From positions 31,967,778 through 32,031,777 of the forward strand of contig OZ024876.1 in the NCBI GenBank assembly GCA_964017185.1: a stretch of 64,000 nt of DNA, in the 5' to 3' direction. The translations under genes were made by a program, and so were the position numbers. Below are positions 22,101 through 27,504 of this stretch, piece by piece (positions within the stretch are counted from its first letter, which is position 1; each line of letters begins with the position of its first letter). Source of the stretch: Rugalucina vietnamica. Taxonomy: Eukaryota > Mollusca > Bivalvia > Lucinida > Lucinidae. The notes beneath the pieces were generated by a model. That model made no database searches, had not been told where the DNA came from, and saw only the letters and a list, made by a program, of their open reading frames with translations.

Positions 22101-25100
22101 AAAGTGTAGAAAGGACGAATTATCTCATGAGACAGTGGTTACTGAAGATCAAGAGGAGATATTCAGGAATTCTCTTTCGGCTAAGAGATCAATGAAGAAT
22201 TATGTCGAGGTGTGTCTGGGAGATTTGGTCCCGGATGGTCTGGTGAAAACATCCGACATAAAGCTGAAATTATTCAATGGGTCAGATGTGAGACTGAGCT
22301 GCGAGTATTCGCCTACAGATTAGGGATGTGAATGATGATTGAATCATTACTGGAGCCAGGATCGTTTATGTGTCATTTTTATGTTTTTATAACTCTAACA
22401 GGAAGCTAGAGCATTTGTCTGACAGTCAACCATAGATCATGGTTAAGCTCTAAGGATTGACCTTACTTATCTTATTCAAATTGATTGAACTTTGAGAAGT
22501 GCTTTAAGAGCCTAAATGGCTAATGTTAAATAGTTGGAAAAGTATCCACCTATGATGATAATGATATAATGATGATGATAATGACTGTGCTAATAATGAA
22601 AAGATGTCATTATGAAAGAATTTTAATGTCATGATTTCATGTATATTATAGTTGTGTTATTCATTTATTATCATGCGAGGACGCATGTACCCGGAGGCGT
22701 GGGTAGTGTGACGAAATGGTAGTTTTCGTCATTCCGTTCTTTCATGACAAGACCGGCAAATAGTTATTCTTGTAAAACTCTCTAAAAAGAAGGAGCGCGT
22801 CTAAACACAAAGTATGCATTTCTAGTTTTCTTGCTGTAAATAACATATTGCACTATAATTCAATGAATATGGTAGTAGAGTAATATTATTTCTTTCTAAA
22901 CAAACAATCTGATACCAACTTAAAGTATGCTTACATTAAATTCGGCAAGAAATAAGTTTGCTCACAGGAATCACCCAGACGCTTGATCTCCATTCATAAA
23001 CAGTTATTGATATTTGCCAGTATTACCGTTTACCGCAGAAATACGTACTCGGTTCAGTGTCGTTTCGTTACTTTAACACCTGCCTTACCTATTAGTTACC
23101 CATTGACAAAATAGACTCGCCCGCATAATAGATTCGTCCAAAGTGTGTGACGTCACCGATAGTATAAATACCTGTGTTTCGCATTGCGAGTTGTTCAGTT
23201 AGCAAGAAGTCGTCGGAGAGTACAGATAAAGTAAATAAACCAATATAAAATCTATTAAAGACTGATTGCAAGCTTGGTTAGTGGCGAACAGTGGATTTTA
23301 TCCATCTCAGTAGCAACAGCGAAAAGTGGACACAGTCCATCCTAGTAGCATTGATAAATATAACCAAGCAGTGAACAGTCTTAGGCGATTAAGGTGGTTT
23401 ATGTTACTAGCATAGGACTGCCTAGCAGAAGTGTATGCTGGTCACTCACTGAGCATCAGCAGTGTAGGCTGATACCAATAATCAGAGATAGCTCAGCAGA
23501 GATTCAGGCTGAGCTCATATACCAAGTGCAGATCATCATCACATTTGTTTTATATGCATATTAAGTTGATTCCTATGATTTTTGTTTTGCTCATCCAATC
23601 ATTGTAAAATCATTGGTCTATAATCACAGGACAAAGTAGTCCCAAAGGAAAATTATATATATATTTATCAAGCTAGCCCCGCATACGTTACATAAACATC
23701 TATGTTGAAAGATACTTTTAAATTCCCTTTGAAAGAAGTTTGTAAAGAATTACATTAAAATTGTACCTCGGAACGAAACTTTAACCAGATGTTTGCAGCT
23801 GTGCATCATGGTGATTAACCATTAAAAGCATAACTTTTGATCACAAATAAACAGTCTGCTATTCAATACTTGCATGTTACACATTTACTGAAGTGCCAGT
23901 AAGATACACATGTACTAACTGTGTAGCAAGAAAATGTCATGTCATCACAGTTTCTGACCACTTTTGCATCAGGATAAGATCTCCTTGTATCTTGTATACC
24001 CCTTGAACCTCACTTTTATATAATAAAGCTGGGGTTTACAGGGGTATACCTATTTTTCTTATTTTTGCTCCAAAACATAGATTGCGTAACTGTATATAGT
24101 GTATAGCTCTGCCCTTGGCTTTTGTCTGAGTGTGCAATAGACCGAACTTTCAGGTGGTGTTTATTACTTGGCTGAAATTTTGAGCCTATGGCGTCCACTG
24201 GCAACTTAGTGGAATTTGCAGCTTGGACCAATGGAAAATAATGCATTCAATGTGTATTTTGGGACTATTTGCACAACTGCCGTGCCAACATTATGTACAC
24301 ATTTGCACTTCCCATTCGCCAATACAGAAGAAACCAGCAGGAGGGAGTTGGTGAAAATCAACAGTGGGTTGTGATGGCTCCATGCCAGAGAATCCGGCTC
24401 CAGTGGATTGAACACTGCTATGCGGTGGCCCACATTGGGCATGACAAAAGGCTCATGGGCAAGGCTTTGCCACCCAGTGAGAACCATTGTCATTAAAAAC
24501 AACTTGGCAGATTTAAATGGCTAGGATCCAAAGTACTTACTGCAAGTTTGTGACTTTTTTATCTGTGCCACAGTAAACAAAATCAAGAAATTTCTTTTTT
24601 TTTTTTAAAAAAAAAAAAAAGAATGTTTTTTGAAGATTACAAGTTTTTACAGTTAAGATTTGTAGGATTTTCATTTAGGCTTGGGACAAAGCACTTTTGA
24701 CAAAGTATTTAGTTTCAAGTAACTGACAGAGAATTTTGGCACAGAATTATGTCAAATTCAATTTTTTATAAACCTTGGATTATTTCCTCTTCAGATAAGA
24801 GGAACTTTTTTTTATAAAGTTGGGGAGGGGGAGTAAAGTATAAGTAAAAACATTGCTTTTTGTTGGGTTTGGTGCTTTTGAGCAAGATTAGGATTACTGT
24901 TCAGCATTTAGGTAACAAAGGTGGTGTTACAGGGTTTGCTGCTATAGTGGTTTTAAGGCTATTAGTCAAATTTTAAGGTCAGTGTACTACAGTTCAATGC
25001 TGGCAATGGGTTAAAATTTAACATGACAGTTGTAGGTACACCACAGTTGGTGGCTATAGGTTCACCAGCAGGAGTGGACCGTTGGTCTTGTGCCCAATTA

Positions 25101-26064
25101 GATGAATGTTCTGTTTAAGAAGTGTTGGTACTGGGTGGCATATGTGGTTTGGGAGCTAAGCATAGTATTTATAAGCAAGTTGCCTGGTTATTGAAAATGA
25201 CAATGGAAAGCCGATTCAAATTTAAATTGATCATATAATTTGGATTTGTCAGTGTAATTTTGTGAGGTGCTGTGTTGGTCGAATCACCAAGTGGAGGGGA
25301 GTCATCTTAGGAGGTTTTGGGAATGAGTTGACCATGCAGGGCTAAAGGTCATCCTTAGCTCCTAGCTGCAATAGGAATGGAGTCCCAAGAGGAGTAGTAA
25401 GTTAGGTGCTGAGCTGCTGATGATGTCACAAGAGCCTGGGCACTGAAGCGAGTAGGGCATGAAGCATGGTGGAAGCAACGTGATGTGAACTTGCTGAGAT
25501 GCCACCAGGGGTCAGCTGCTAGGGGGCAGCTTCCAGTCACAGCCACCATAGGCACTTGAAGTTATATTAGTGACCCAAATATCATCAGATTTACGGTAGT
25601 GTCTAAGGTCAATATATATATTGACTTACACTATGATTATAATCAAAGATAGGACTTCAAGCGCCTGTGCAGCCACAGACAGGGAATGGCAGGTACGGAC
25701 ACCTATTTTACAACAATAAAATAGTTTATGCACTTGCATTAACCTAACATTTTCAACACATTTTCATTAACAAAATGGTCATAACCAGTTTTTTGCTACA
25801 AATAAAAATGAGCACAGCATAAAACCTAAAGATTGAATCAAAAGTGATCAGAAAACAGAACGTTCTATTTCCTGACCCCACTCTTGTCAGTTAATTCGTT
25901 TTAATTTCCGGTATAATAATGCAAATTTTTCATACAAAAATGACACCAAAACATAGCTTGAGCATTTGTCTTGTTGAATATATAGCTGACACAATAAATC
26001 CTTTACCCTGGCCGGCACCAGTAACCAAAACAACTCGACCATCAAACCTTAGTTCACCACCCAT
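1002..26064 (-). CDS. HSD17B4: HSD17B4 (peroxisomal multifunctional enzyme type 2), 5' nine exons, partial
   Basis: Nine minus-strand exons: 26007-26064, 14119-14172, 12818-12925, 11451-11510, 11060-11128, 9118-9202, 6982-7046, 1660-1782 and 1002-1118. All have GT/AG borders and join in one frame (739 nt, about 246 residues). The product matches the N-terminal (3R)-hydroxyacyl-CoA dehydrogenase domain of MFE-2, which acts with the downstream enoyl-CoA hydratase 2 and SCP2-like domains in peroxisomal beta-oxidation of very-long-chain, branched and bile-acid-type acyl-CoAs. Visible SDR landmarks are the nucleotide-binding TGAGQGLG (residues 15-22), [15 protein letters not shown], the catalytic serine region TSSSGIYG and the YSAAK (YxxxK) pair. 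The MFE-2-specific stretches LVEALKPEY and [13 protein letters not shown] follow. The hydratase and SCP2 parts are not in the window. Intron 1 (11.8 kb) is swollen by a complete Ty3/gypsy element. The start is the only ATG giving the family N-terminus ([12 protein letters not shown]). Family identity is very secure; exon borders are by eye. Confidence 0.95.
1172..1335. mobile_element. R1 element, internally deleted copy
   Basis: Begins TGAGCCGCGACGTGAGAAAA and ends TTTTCTCGGATCACGGCTCC. The central GCTGATCAGC hairpin is missing. It lies in HSD17B4 intron 8, about 50 bp from the exon 9 acceptor. Confidence 0.65.
1518..1653. repeat. R2 repeat abutting exon 8 donor
   Basis: Contains GGCAGTTCTAA, AAAATATC and GGGCATGTTTTG as in the other copies. 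Its end lies about 6 bp from the exon 8 splice donor on the minus strand. Confidence 0.6.
1660..1782 (-). CDS. HSD17B4: HSD17B4 exon 8
   Basis: 123 bp exon encoding [20 protein letters not shown] and then [20 protein letters not shown]. This includes the catalytic lysine and the NAIAP strand typical of SDRs. Acceptor TTTCAG, donor GTAGTC. A palindromic short element starts 12 bp outside the acceptor and a second repeat family ends about 6 bp outside the donor. Confidence 0.94.
1794..1867. mobile_element. R1 element, partial copy abutting exon 8 acceptor
   Basis: Begins TGAGCCGCTGCATAAGAAAA, reaches the first half of the central hairpin (CATCAGCTGCACAGTAACTG) and stops. Its terminus lies 12 bp from the exon 8 acceptor, so the branch-point region of intron 7 is made partly of this element. 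Confidence 0.65.
2930..4430. repeat. Tandem array of 181-204 bp monomers
   Basis: About eight occurrences of GGAGTTGATCGGCCC, near 3092, 3273, 3454, 3635, 3826, 4017, 4210 and 4414. The first four units (period about 181 bp, AATGCCCTTACCTGTAAAC) are nearly identical. The later four are a diverged subtype with a period of about 190-200 bp. Confidence 0.9.
4434..4765. repeat. Two-copy direct repeat, about 165 bp
   Basis: The block starting ATATGCATATAAACACAGCC is repeated almost exactly (one visible substitution, CCCACTAAGG against CCCGCTAAGG) before the GGAC tract of element P1. Confidence 0.9.
4997..6477. mobile_element. Nested hairpin-ended tandem-repeat element P3
   Basis: Left end GCTCACCTGAG (4997-5007) and right end CTCAGGTGAGC (6467-6477) are exact inverted 11-mers. 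The right end folds as a hairpin (6444-6477) and is preceded by an ACGG/GACGG tract (6380-6425). The body holds about three units of roughly 450 bp (GACCTATGTTGACCTTGC, ATGGGCATGGCGGCCATC, TTTGATTGGCCAAGC). It is non-coding and inserted in the outer 1996-6806 element. Confidence 0.75.
6982..7046 (-). CDS. HSD17B4: HSD17B4 exon 7 (catalytic Ser/Tyr)
   Basis: 65 bp exon encoding [20 protein letters not shown], containing the catalytic serine region and the catalytic tyrosine. The lysine of YxxxK is completed in exon 8. Acceptor TATTTAG, donor GTGCGT. The acceptor sits at the very edge of a 19 bp minisatellite (7047-7190), several units of which reproduce the acceptor sequence. Confidence 0.93.
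7047..7190. repeat. 19 bp minisatellite at exon 7 acceptor
   Basis: About seven or eight units of CTAAATATAGAATTCATAT with small variations, starting at the exon 7 acceptor. Read on the gene's strand, several units contain TATATTTAG, like the real acceptor. Confidence 0.85.
7254..7479. mobile_element. R1 element copy
   Basis: Termini TGAACCGCAACGTGAGAAAA and GGTTTTCTCATGACCTGGCTCA-type, with the central GCGCTGATCAGCTTCGCAG hairpin. Intron 6 of HSD17B4. Confidence 0.75.
7680..7915. mobile_element. R1 element copy (opposite orientation)
   Basis: Termini TGAGCCGCATCATGAGAAAA and TTTTCTCATGACACGGCTCA are inverted repeats. The internal AAGCTTCGCAGTAACTGCGA half-hairpin is present. Length 236 bp. 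Confidence 0.8.
7958..8020 (-). repeat. SINE fragment
   Basis: Matches the core of the SINE at 9218-9395 (CTGTCAGTCATGT, GGGAC, TTCCTGG). It is a degraded fragment sitting between two R1 copies. Confidence 0.5.
8024..8260. mobile_element. R1 element copy
   Basis: Starts TGAGCCTGTGCATGAGAAAA and ends TTTTCTTATGCAGCAGCTCA. The central hairpin GATCAGCAGTGCAGTTACTG is intact. Confidence 0.78.
8285..8430. mobile_element. R1 element, 5'-truncated copy
   Basis: Lacks the first terminus. It retains the perfect hairpin half GCTGATCAGCTGTGCAGTTA and the GGTTTTCTCAT end. Confidence 0.65.
8446..8510 (-). repeat. SINE fragment
   Basis: TTGTATTGAGGCTTAAC...CAGTCAGCAATTTTTCAGTC...GGGACGG matches the 3' part of the SINE at 9218-9395. 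Confidence 0.6.
8770..8942. repeat. Degenerate (AGCCAGATWATTTTTTT)n tract and poly-C
   Basis: Four or five irregular units of AGCCAGATTATTTTTTTCTG, followed by a run of about 19 C (8924-8942). An open frame crosses it (8670-8978), but its Phe-rich translation merely reflects the repeat. Confidence 0.7.
9118..9202 (-). CDS. HSD17B4: HSD17B4 exon 6
   Basis: 85 bp exon encoding [18 protein letters not shown] and then [10 protein letters not shown], matching the MFE-2 segment before the catalytic serine. Acceptor CCTTTCAG, donor GTACTG. A minus-strand SINE ends about 15 bp from the acceptor. Confidence 0.93.
9218..9395 (-). mobile_element. tRNA-derived SINE
   Basis: On the minus strand it has a B-box-like GGTTCGATCCCC, then the conserved SINE-core stretch TGTGTCCTTGAGCAAGACAC. 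It ends in a GTTTGTTTG-type tail (AAACAAACAAACAAA). It lies in HSD17B4 intron 5 with its tail about 15 bp from the exon 6 acceptor. The A-box side appears truncated. Confidence 0.75.
9461..9696. mobile_element. R1 element copy
   Basis: Termini CGAGCCACGCCATGAGAAAC and TGGTTTTCCCAAGCGAAGGC. The central hairpin is partly mutated. Length 236 bp. Confidence 0.75.
10034..10764 (+). pseudogene. LINE (jockey/CR1-like) 3' fragment, reverse transcriptase C-terminus
   Basis: An uninterrupted frame (10052-10678, 208 codons) encodes the end of a non-LTR reverse transcriptase: [20 protein letters not shown], then [14 protein letters not shown], and an end with [10 protein letters not shown]. The 5' truncation is near 10034. 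The 3' UTR ends in repeated ATTCTG after TTTCACCAGTAAACT. The same family recurs, damaged, at 27505-28716 and on the minus strand at 53036-54208. Catalytic motifs are absent, so this is a dead 5'-truncated insertion in HSD17B4 intron 5, although the remaining frame is open. Confidence 0.88.
11060..11128 (-). CDS. HSD17B4: HSD17B4 exon 5
   Basis: 69 bp exon encoding [20 protein letters not shown], with the SDR structural motif NNAG. Acceptor TTTTCAG, donor GTAAGT. Intron 4, between this exon and exon 4, is only 322 bp. Confidence 0.94.
11305..11443. repeat. R2 repeat abutting exon 4 donor
   Basis: GGCAGTTCTAACATGTACCC through GGGCAAGTTTTCGTAATG. Its end lies 7 bp from the exon 4 donor, and it fills about half of the 322 bp intron 4. 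Confidence 0.65.
11451..11510 (-). CDS. HSD17B4: HSD17B4 exon 4
   Basis: 60 bp exon encoding [20 protein letters not shown]. It is squeezed between repeats: a palindromic short element begins 11 bp beyond its acceptor end (11521), and another repeat family ends 7 bp beyond its donor end (11443). Acceptor TTTTAG, donor GTGAGT. Confidence 0.92.
11521..11757. mobile_element. R1 element copy, best-preserved hairpin
   Basis: 237 bp. Termini TGAGCCGCCTCATGGGAAAA and GGTTTTCCCACGAGGCGGCT. The centre has a near-perfect hairpin: GATCAGCTTCGCGGTTA-type half followed by TAACCGCGAAGCTGATC. It starts 10 bp from the exon 4 acceptor. Confidence 0.82.
12325..12518. mobile_element. MITE with ATTA target duplication
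   Basis: Inverted ends GGCCTAGTTTCCACGGAC and GTCCGTGGAGACGCGGC, flanked by ATTA at 12321-12324 and 12519-12522. 194 bp, non-coding. Short A/T target duplications of this kind fit PIF/Harbinger-type movement (inference). HSD17B4 intron 3. Confidence 0.72.
12818..12925 (-). CDS. HSD17B4: HSD17B4 exon 3
   Basis: 108 bp exon encoding [20 protein letters not shown] and the following [16 protein letters not shown]. This is the conserved acidic, cofactor-specificity segment of the MFE-2 dehydrogenase. Acceptor TTTTTAG, donor GTATGT. Confidence 0.93.
13112..13484. mobile_element. MITE with long inverted repeats and TACTT duplication
   Basis: Ends CACTGGGTGCTTCCTTCGTC and GACCAAGGAAGCACCCAGTG are inverted, with the inverted similarity extending about 48 bp (GTTTTGTTTGACTTTTT against AAAAAGTCAAACAAAAG). 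Exact 5 bp flanks TACTT at 13107-13111 and 13485-13489. 373 bp, non-coding, in HSD17B4 intron 2. Confidence 0.85.
14119..14172 (-). CDS. HSD17B4: HSD17B4 exon 2
   Basis: 54 bp exon encoding the glycine-rich loop continuation and helix ([17 protein letters not shown]). Acceptor CTCCCCAG lies just above 14172 and donor GTAAGC just below 14119. It joins in frame with exons 1 and 3. Confidence 0.92.
14990..15180 (+). mobile_element. tRNA-derived SINE, 3' part
   Basis: B-box-like GTGGGTTCGCGCC, then TTCTGCTTGCGGGTGTGTCA and an end AAAGGGACGTAAAACTGAAT followed by A-rich sequence. A diverged relative is at 58060-58195. It lies directly upstream of Ty3/gypsy element A. Confidence 0.65.
15200..16186 (+). 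repeat. 5' LTR of element A
   Basis: 987 bp, starts TGTGACGAAATGG and ends GCTTACGTTACA (TG...CA). It contains a CRE-like TGACGTCA at 15641-15648, a TATAAATA box at 15656-15663 and an initiator-like TTCAGTTAGC about 30 bp downstream, so U3/R is probably near 15690. AATAAA follows at about 15728. Confidence 0.93.
16187..16215 (+). promoter_or_regulatory. Primer-binding site of element A
   Basis: Directly after the LTR, TGGCGCCCAACGTGGGGC is complementary to the 3' end of a tRNA ending GGGCGCCA. The tRNA species was not determined. Confidence 0.75.
16279..17280 (+). CDS. gag: Gag of element A
   Basis: 333 codons from ATG ([12 protein letters not shown]) to TAA. An N-terminal coiled-coil-like stretch (residues about 5-45, [18 protein letters not shown]) and a low-complexity linker precede the retrotransposon capsid-type region (about 110-285, with [20 protein letters not shown] and [20 protein letters not shown]). 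That region is clearly homologous to element B. Unlike B, the CCHC zinc knuckle is not in this frame: it comes after the stop. The frame ends TAA TAG. It would form the virus-like particle core. Start chosen because MDD is shared with element B. Confidence 0.93.
   Translation: MDDKYYEEMYRQIEELQRQNRILKLEHELRSFGQELGEMSGLLSTPAPVKDEQGLGSRKVWSDIPKGRPDDAHGAEAGLSEAEGIDSQEIPDRFVTQRKKPASSGSKSKDVIMKPATYDGSVAWMDYKAHFDACAELNGWTDQQKGLYLSVSLRGQAQGVFGNLESGKHDYGDLVRALEERFAPPNQTELYRVQLRERRQKASESMAELGQDIRRLTNLAYPKAPSDVRETLAKEQFVDSLVNTEMRLKIKQARPIDLNDAVRHAVELEAFYRAESRQAGQGFINTAVSSEQVDDKKLAEAFSSLNNRLDEMTKVMNKLLFQQRNSNYRQENQ
17284..22323 (+). CDS. pol: Pol of element A with C-terminal zinc fingers
   Basis: Open frame of about 1679 codons without an upstream ATG, in the same frame as gag after TAA TAG. 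Residues below are counted from codon 17296. Zinc knuckle [14 protein letters not shown] at 40-53. Aspartic protease LVDSGAT around 98-104. Reverse transcriptase with YLDD near 519-522. RNase H DTDAS near 665. Integrase HHCC zinc region about 907-950, then a DDE core with [17 protein letters not shown] and [20 protein letters not shown]-type module ([12 protein letters not shown]) follows near 1212. About 430 further residues carry an acidic segment, a C2HC plus a C2H2 finger (21358-21510), Lys/Glu-rich sequence and a terminal domain I do not recognise. All catalytic motifs look intact. How it is translated is unclear. Confidence 0.93.
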   Translation, partial: QTVIVSNSRPPAQPRTDSDTNRQRVNNGSYKPEVKGQNRTARRCFNCNSDQHLIKDCTQPKTSNRDKDKTGSANKESVCLSSTNHAGLFVQAKLGEYGADCLVDSGATLSLLSSKVWSAIKGTISLEKIDKEIVSASGNVLDTKGKANVCFVINGVKCVMDVVIAEMDIDAILGLDFMSMHDVIVDVVGMTMHIKGTVCPLVKIGKIGCYQVIVKERVHVPSRSEVILEGQLVDWDSGDDNIGIIETSDKFLHSNRGVVARTLVKANGKIPIRYANFSNEDQILYPGTNIAEFCPAQVLRAVQEDKTKPPRNLPKHLTELYERASEGMSSTQKKQITNLLGKYGDIFSKDEHDLGRTGIIKHKISVDNTRPIKQAMRRVPVHMQDEVDRQLDLMLEHDIIQPSTSPWASAIVLVKKKDGSRRFCIDYRRLNDVTVKDAYPLPRIDESLDQLAGAKWFSCLDLSAGYWQVEVDPDDRQKTAFITRRGLYEFNVMPFGLCNAPATFERLMELVLSGLHWQICLIYLDDIIIFGKTFAEMIQNLDTVLARFAQAGLKLKSQKCQLFKREVDFLGHVINEHGIHTNPQKIECVKTWPTPKNITELRSFLGLCSYYRRFIANYSHVAKPLTRLTEKDQRFNWTSECSEAFGRLKHMLVTAPILAHPDFTKPFILDTDASNHAIGAVLSQKTGNEERVIAYASRTLSKSERKYCVTRKELLALVYFVKYFRHYLYGRKFTARTDHASLRWLMNFKNPEGQVARWLEVLSTFSMAIEHRPGRLHGNADGMSRKPCTDDTVTTSHSEFPQDNTKDLDPSCMHVGSEDTDESMSEFDDLKSLQADDDELAVVRSWVQENKRPEFAAIAAEGYILKSLWNQFPCLELYDDLLVRRQENLDEDNVVTFQVIVPKKARRSILYACHDMKTSGYLGVTKTVSKIKQKFYWPGLQSDVRSYIAGCDACSKRKGPIPSKRAPMQIVRSGFPMERIAIDILGELPETPRGNKYIVVIGDYFTKWTEALPIPNMEACTVAKVLVENVLCRFGIPNVIHSDQGRQFESNLFQEMCKLLGIHKTRTTPYHPQSDGMVERFNRTLAAMLSAYVSENHRDWDEQLPYVTMAYRSTEHETTGMSPNMLMFGREVSTPLDLVYELPNLSKPIPNNQWVWELRDHIERAHTLVRQYIQQAMHRQKRYRDSRTSFETFKIGDQVFVHFPVKKVGTSAKLTPFWRGPFKVTGKLSEVLYKVNCGRNNAEQIIHCDRIKLCRQQVLRGELEQSDIEGHEEGHAHEPENNNEPEADRDNEIDEVEELESAHQPVMDTDIEYESESKRVRRKPVWAKDYVFSCRLVNTKQTPRKYSGLEMSEETQTKCSWCKGMFETGAPYEQHMIQCYRDRWKCYSCGSTFRQKTYLMKHKRTQHPAWTSVNRMLKKAPGLGQKKNSTKTQLSREKCDKEKKDICDHRKVKDDRRKPSLDDKPQRKEETETKPKKEEGLILGNSDLGSSPDVSLTGDLVISDDNNEQSDRDSESSSEKRKVENDEVDMENKEKDDAEEKYEKATTDISLLKGRIFRKATEPVKPLAPQKRKHKLEHQATLDKANEAKRPCSKSERTIVTKKFVVKCRKDELSHETVVTEDQEEIFRNSLSAKRSMKNYVEVCLGDLVPDGLVKTSDIKLKLFNGSDVRLSCEYSPTD
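22672..22706 (+). promoter_or_regulatory. Hairpin plus polypurine tract of element A
   Basis: Perfect hairpin CATGCG-AGGA-CGCATG followed by ACCCGGAGGCGTGGGTAG, which directly abuts the 3' LTR. The same hairpin and purine-rich block precede the LTRs of element B. Confidence 0.75.
22707..23692 (+). repeat. 3' LTR of element A
   Basis: 986 bp and nearly identical to the 5' LTR. Visible differences include TTTCATGAC for TTTCGTGAC, GAGTACA for GAGCACA, one base missing in GGACTGCCTAGC and GCATACG for GCTTACG. Confidence 0.93.
23980..24085. repeat. R2 repeat fragment
   Basis: CTTGAACCTCACTTTTATAT, then GGGGTATACCTATTTTTC and CCAAAACATAGATTGCG, matching 61317-61400. The rest of intron 1 (24086-26006) holds a poly-T/poly-A pair near 24593-24620 and no recognisable gene. 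Confidence 0.55.
26007..26064 (-). CDS. HSD17B4: HSD17B4 exon 1 (coding part)
   Basis: Encodes [20 protein letters not shown], the start of the SDR Rossmann fold. The ATG is at 26064-26062 (minus) and the donor GTAAAG follows position 26007. It ends one base into a codon (phase 1), which exon 2 completes. The 5' flank (26065-26150) shows no clear TATA box. An ACCATTGGTACC-rich foldback repeat begins about 90 bp upstream. Confidence 0.93.
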
Positions 26065-26152
26065 GTTTTGCTTCCCTTGAGATGTACTCGATTAAATACG
26101 ATTAACCGGGCATAAAGTGGTTACGGATCACCACCATTCTGTTCTGATCAAT

Positions 26153-26640
26153 GCGTGCGTTCGTAGTTTTTTCCAATGGTAAAATGGTACCATTGGTGGA
26201 CGAATTCCGTTCAAGGATTAACCATTGGTACCATCGGTAATGCCATTGGTACCAATAGTACCAATGTTACCAACATACGGCAGCAAATGGTGCAGACAGA
26301 ATACAGCGTGGGAAAAGTCACGTGATTCAACATGGCGAGCCTAAAAATATATCATGAATTTCGTTAATAAGCAATATTATTGACATACAAGCAAATGTAA
26401 ATGTTATAAATAACACAATATCCATAAAGTAAATAAGAAAGACAAAAACAAGTGAGGTGTATTGATCAATATGATAAAAATTCCACCATGTGATCTACCA
26501 ATGGTACCATTGGTACCAATGTTACCATTGGCAGTAGAAAAACGTTCAGGGTTTTCTGGTTACCATTGATAAAAATTGTACCAACAGTACCATTGGTAGA
26601 TTTGCAGATTTTACCATTTGGAGAACCCCGAACGTAGCCA
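26153..26640. mobile_element. Foldback element rich in ACCATTGGTACC, upstream of HSD17B4
   Basis: Left end GCGTGCGTTCGTAGTTTTTT and right end GGAGAACCCCGAACG are inverted relatives, each followed inward by CCAATGGTAAAATGG-type sequence. The body carries many copies of the self-complementary motif ACCATTGGTACCA (26190-26280 and 26505-26620). A further copy of the end (TGTTCGGGGTCCCCCCCAAT) is at 26898-26945. It is non-coding and begins about 90 bp upstream of the HSD17B4 start codon. Confidence 0.65.
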
Positions 26641-27066
26641 ATGTAAAGTAAGAATAGGCCTATCTTAATAAGATAATTGAAGCATTCCTGATCACTCGAT
26701 ATAGAGTGACCAGGAATGGTTCAATCTTCTTTCTTTGTTTAGTGTGTATTATCCTCAACCTTTGGGAGCACCCAGAAATTAAATTTTAAGTCCAAACATA
26801 GACACCAGGTGGGAAAGAAACATTAATCCATGGAAAGAACATACATCACATGTACTCTTGAAGAGCAGAATGACCTGCTCTTTCCAAACAAGGCGTGTGT
26901 TCGGGGTCCCCCCCAATGGTACCATTGGTTGGTAATATTTGTACCCTTTTCTATCTTCATATACTGAGTCGATCAATTTCTGATTATCATCTCAGGTTTG
27001 GGGTGGGTGCTAAATTTTGAATTTTGGAAGTCCGTTCATCCCGCCATGACGTAAAAAGGCCACTTT

Positions 27067-27105
<39 letters not shown>
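27067..27105. repeat. (CTA)n microsatellite
   Basis: About thirteen uninterrupted CTA triplets. Confidence 0.97.
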
Positions 27106-27504
27106 TCTGTCTGTAGACTTAGTTTCTTCTTTGTGAGACTTAGTGTCTCAGTGCCTTAGAATTGGGAGCCGGCATGAAGGGCTCCCAGTTGAAGCTGCAA
27201 AGGGTGTGCGGTTGTTATGGAACAATTTTAAAGTTAATTGAGTGTCGTTGGTATTTGAGATTAGACCATTTAAGTCACATCAGATATTGCATTTAAATCA
27301 TAGCATTAAAACTATTGTTTGACATGGCGAGACATTGTCCAAAGCAACTTGCTATGCTTGTATTTCTTATTATGCTTGTATATCTTCTATCTGCCTTTAT
27401 TCTCTTATTTTTCATCTTTTCTAGCATTACCACCAGAAGTCATCCCGTTGAGTAATAGTCAAATTGTGACGGTTCAACGTACCGATGTAGATGTAGATGT
27501 AGAC

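Larger units (their letters stand above)
15200..23692 (+). mobile_element. Ty3/gypsy retrotransposon A, complete
   Basis: 8493 bp with 5' LTR 15200-16186 and 3' LTR 22707-23692. A 4 bp target duplication TAAA lies at 15196-15199 and 23693-23696. Order: LTR, primer-binding site, gag, pol (protease, reverse transcriptase, RNase H, integrase, C-terminal zinc fingers), hairpin plus polypurine tract, LTR. Protein order and motifs place it in Metaviridae-type (Ty3/gypsy) elements without an env frame. The LTRs differ by only about five visible changes, so insertion into HSD17B4 intron 1 is recent. Gag and pol lie in the same frame but are separated by TAA TAG. Confidence 0.95.

Noticed and set aside
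15200-23692. Element A as an endogenous retrovirus with envelope
   Set aside because: After integrase the frame continues as a zinc-finger tail to 22323. No separate frame with signal peptide and transmembrane segment lies before the LTR.
24086-26006. Possible gene in the G/T-rich stretch 24.8-25.6 kb
   Set aside because: Only short frames without recognisable motifs or splice-linked conservation. Best treated as intron 1 sequence.
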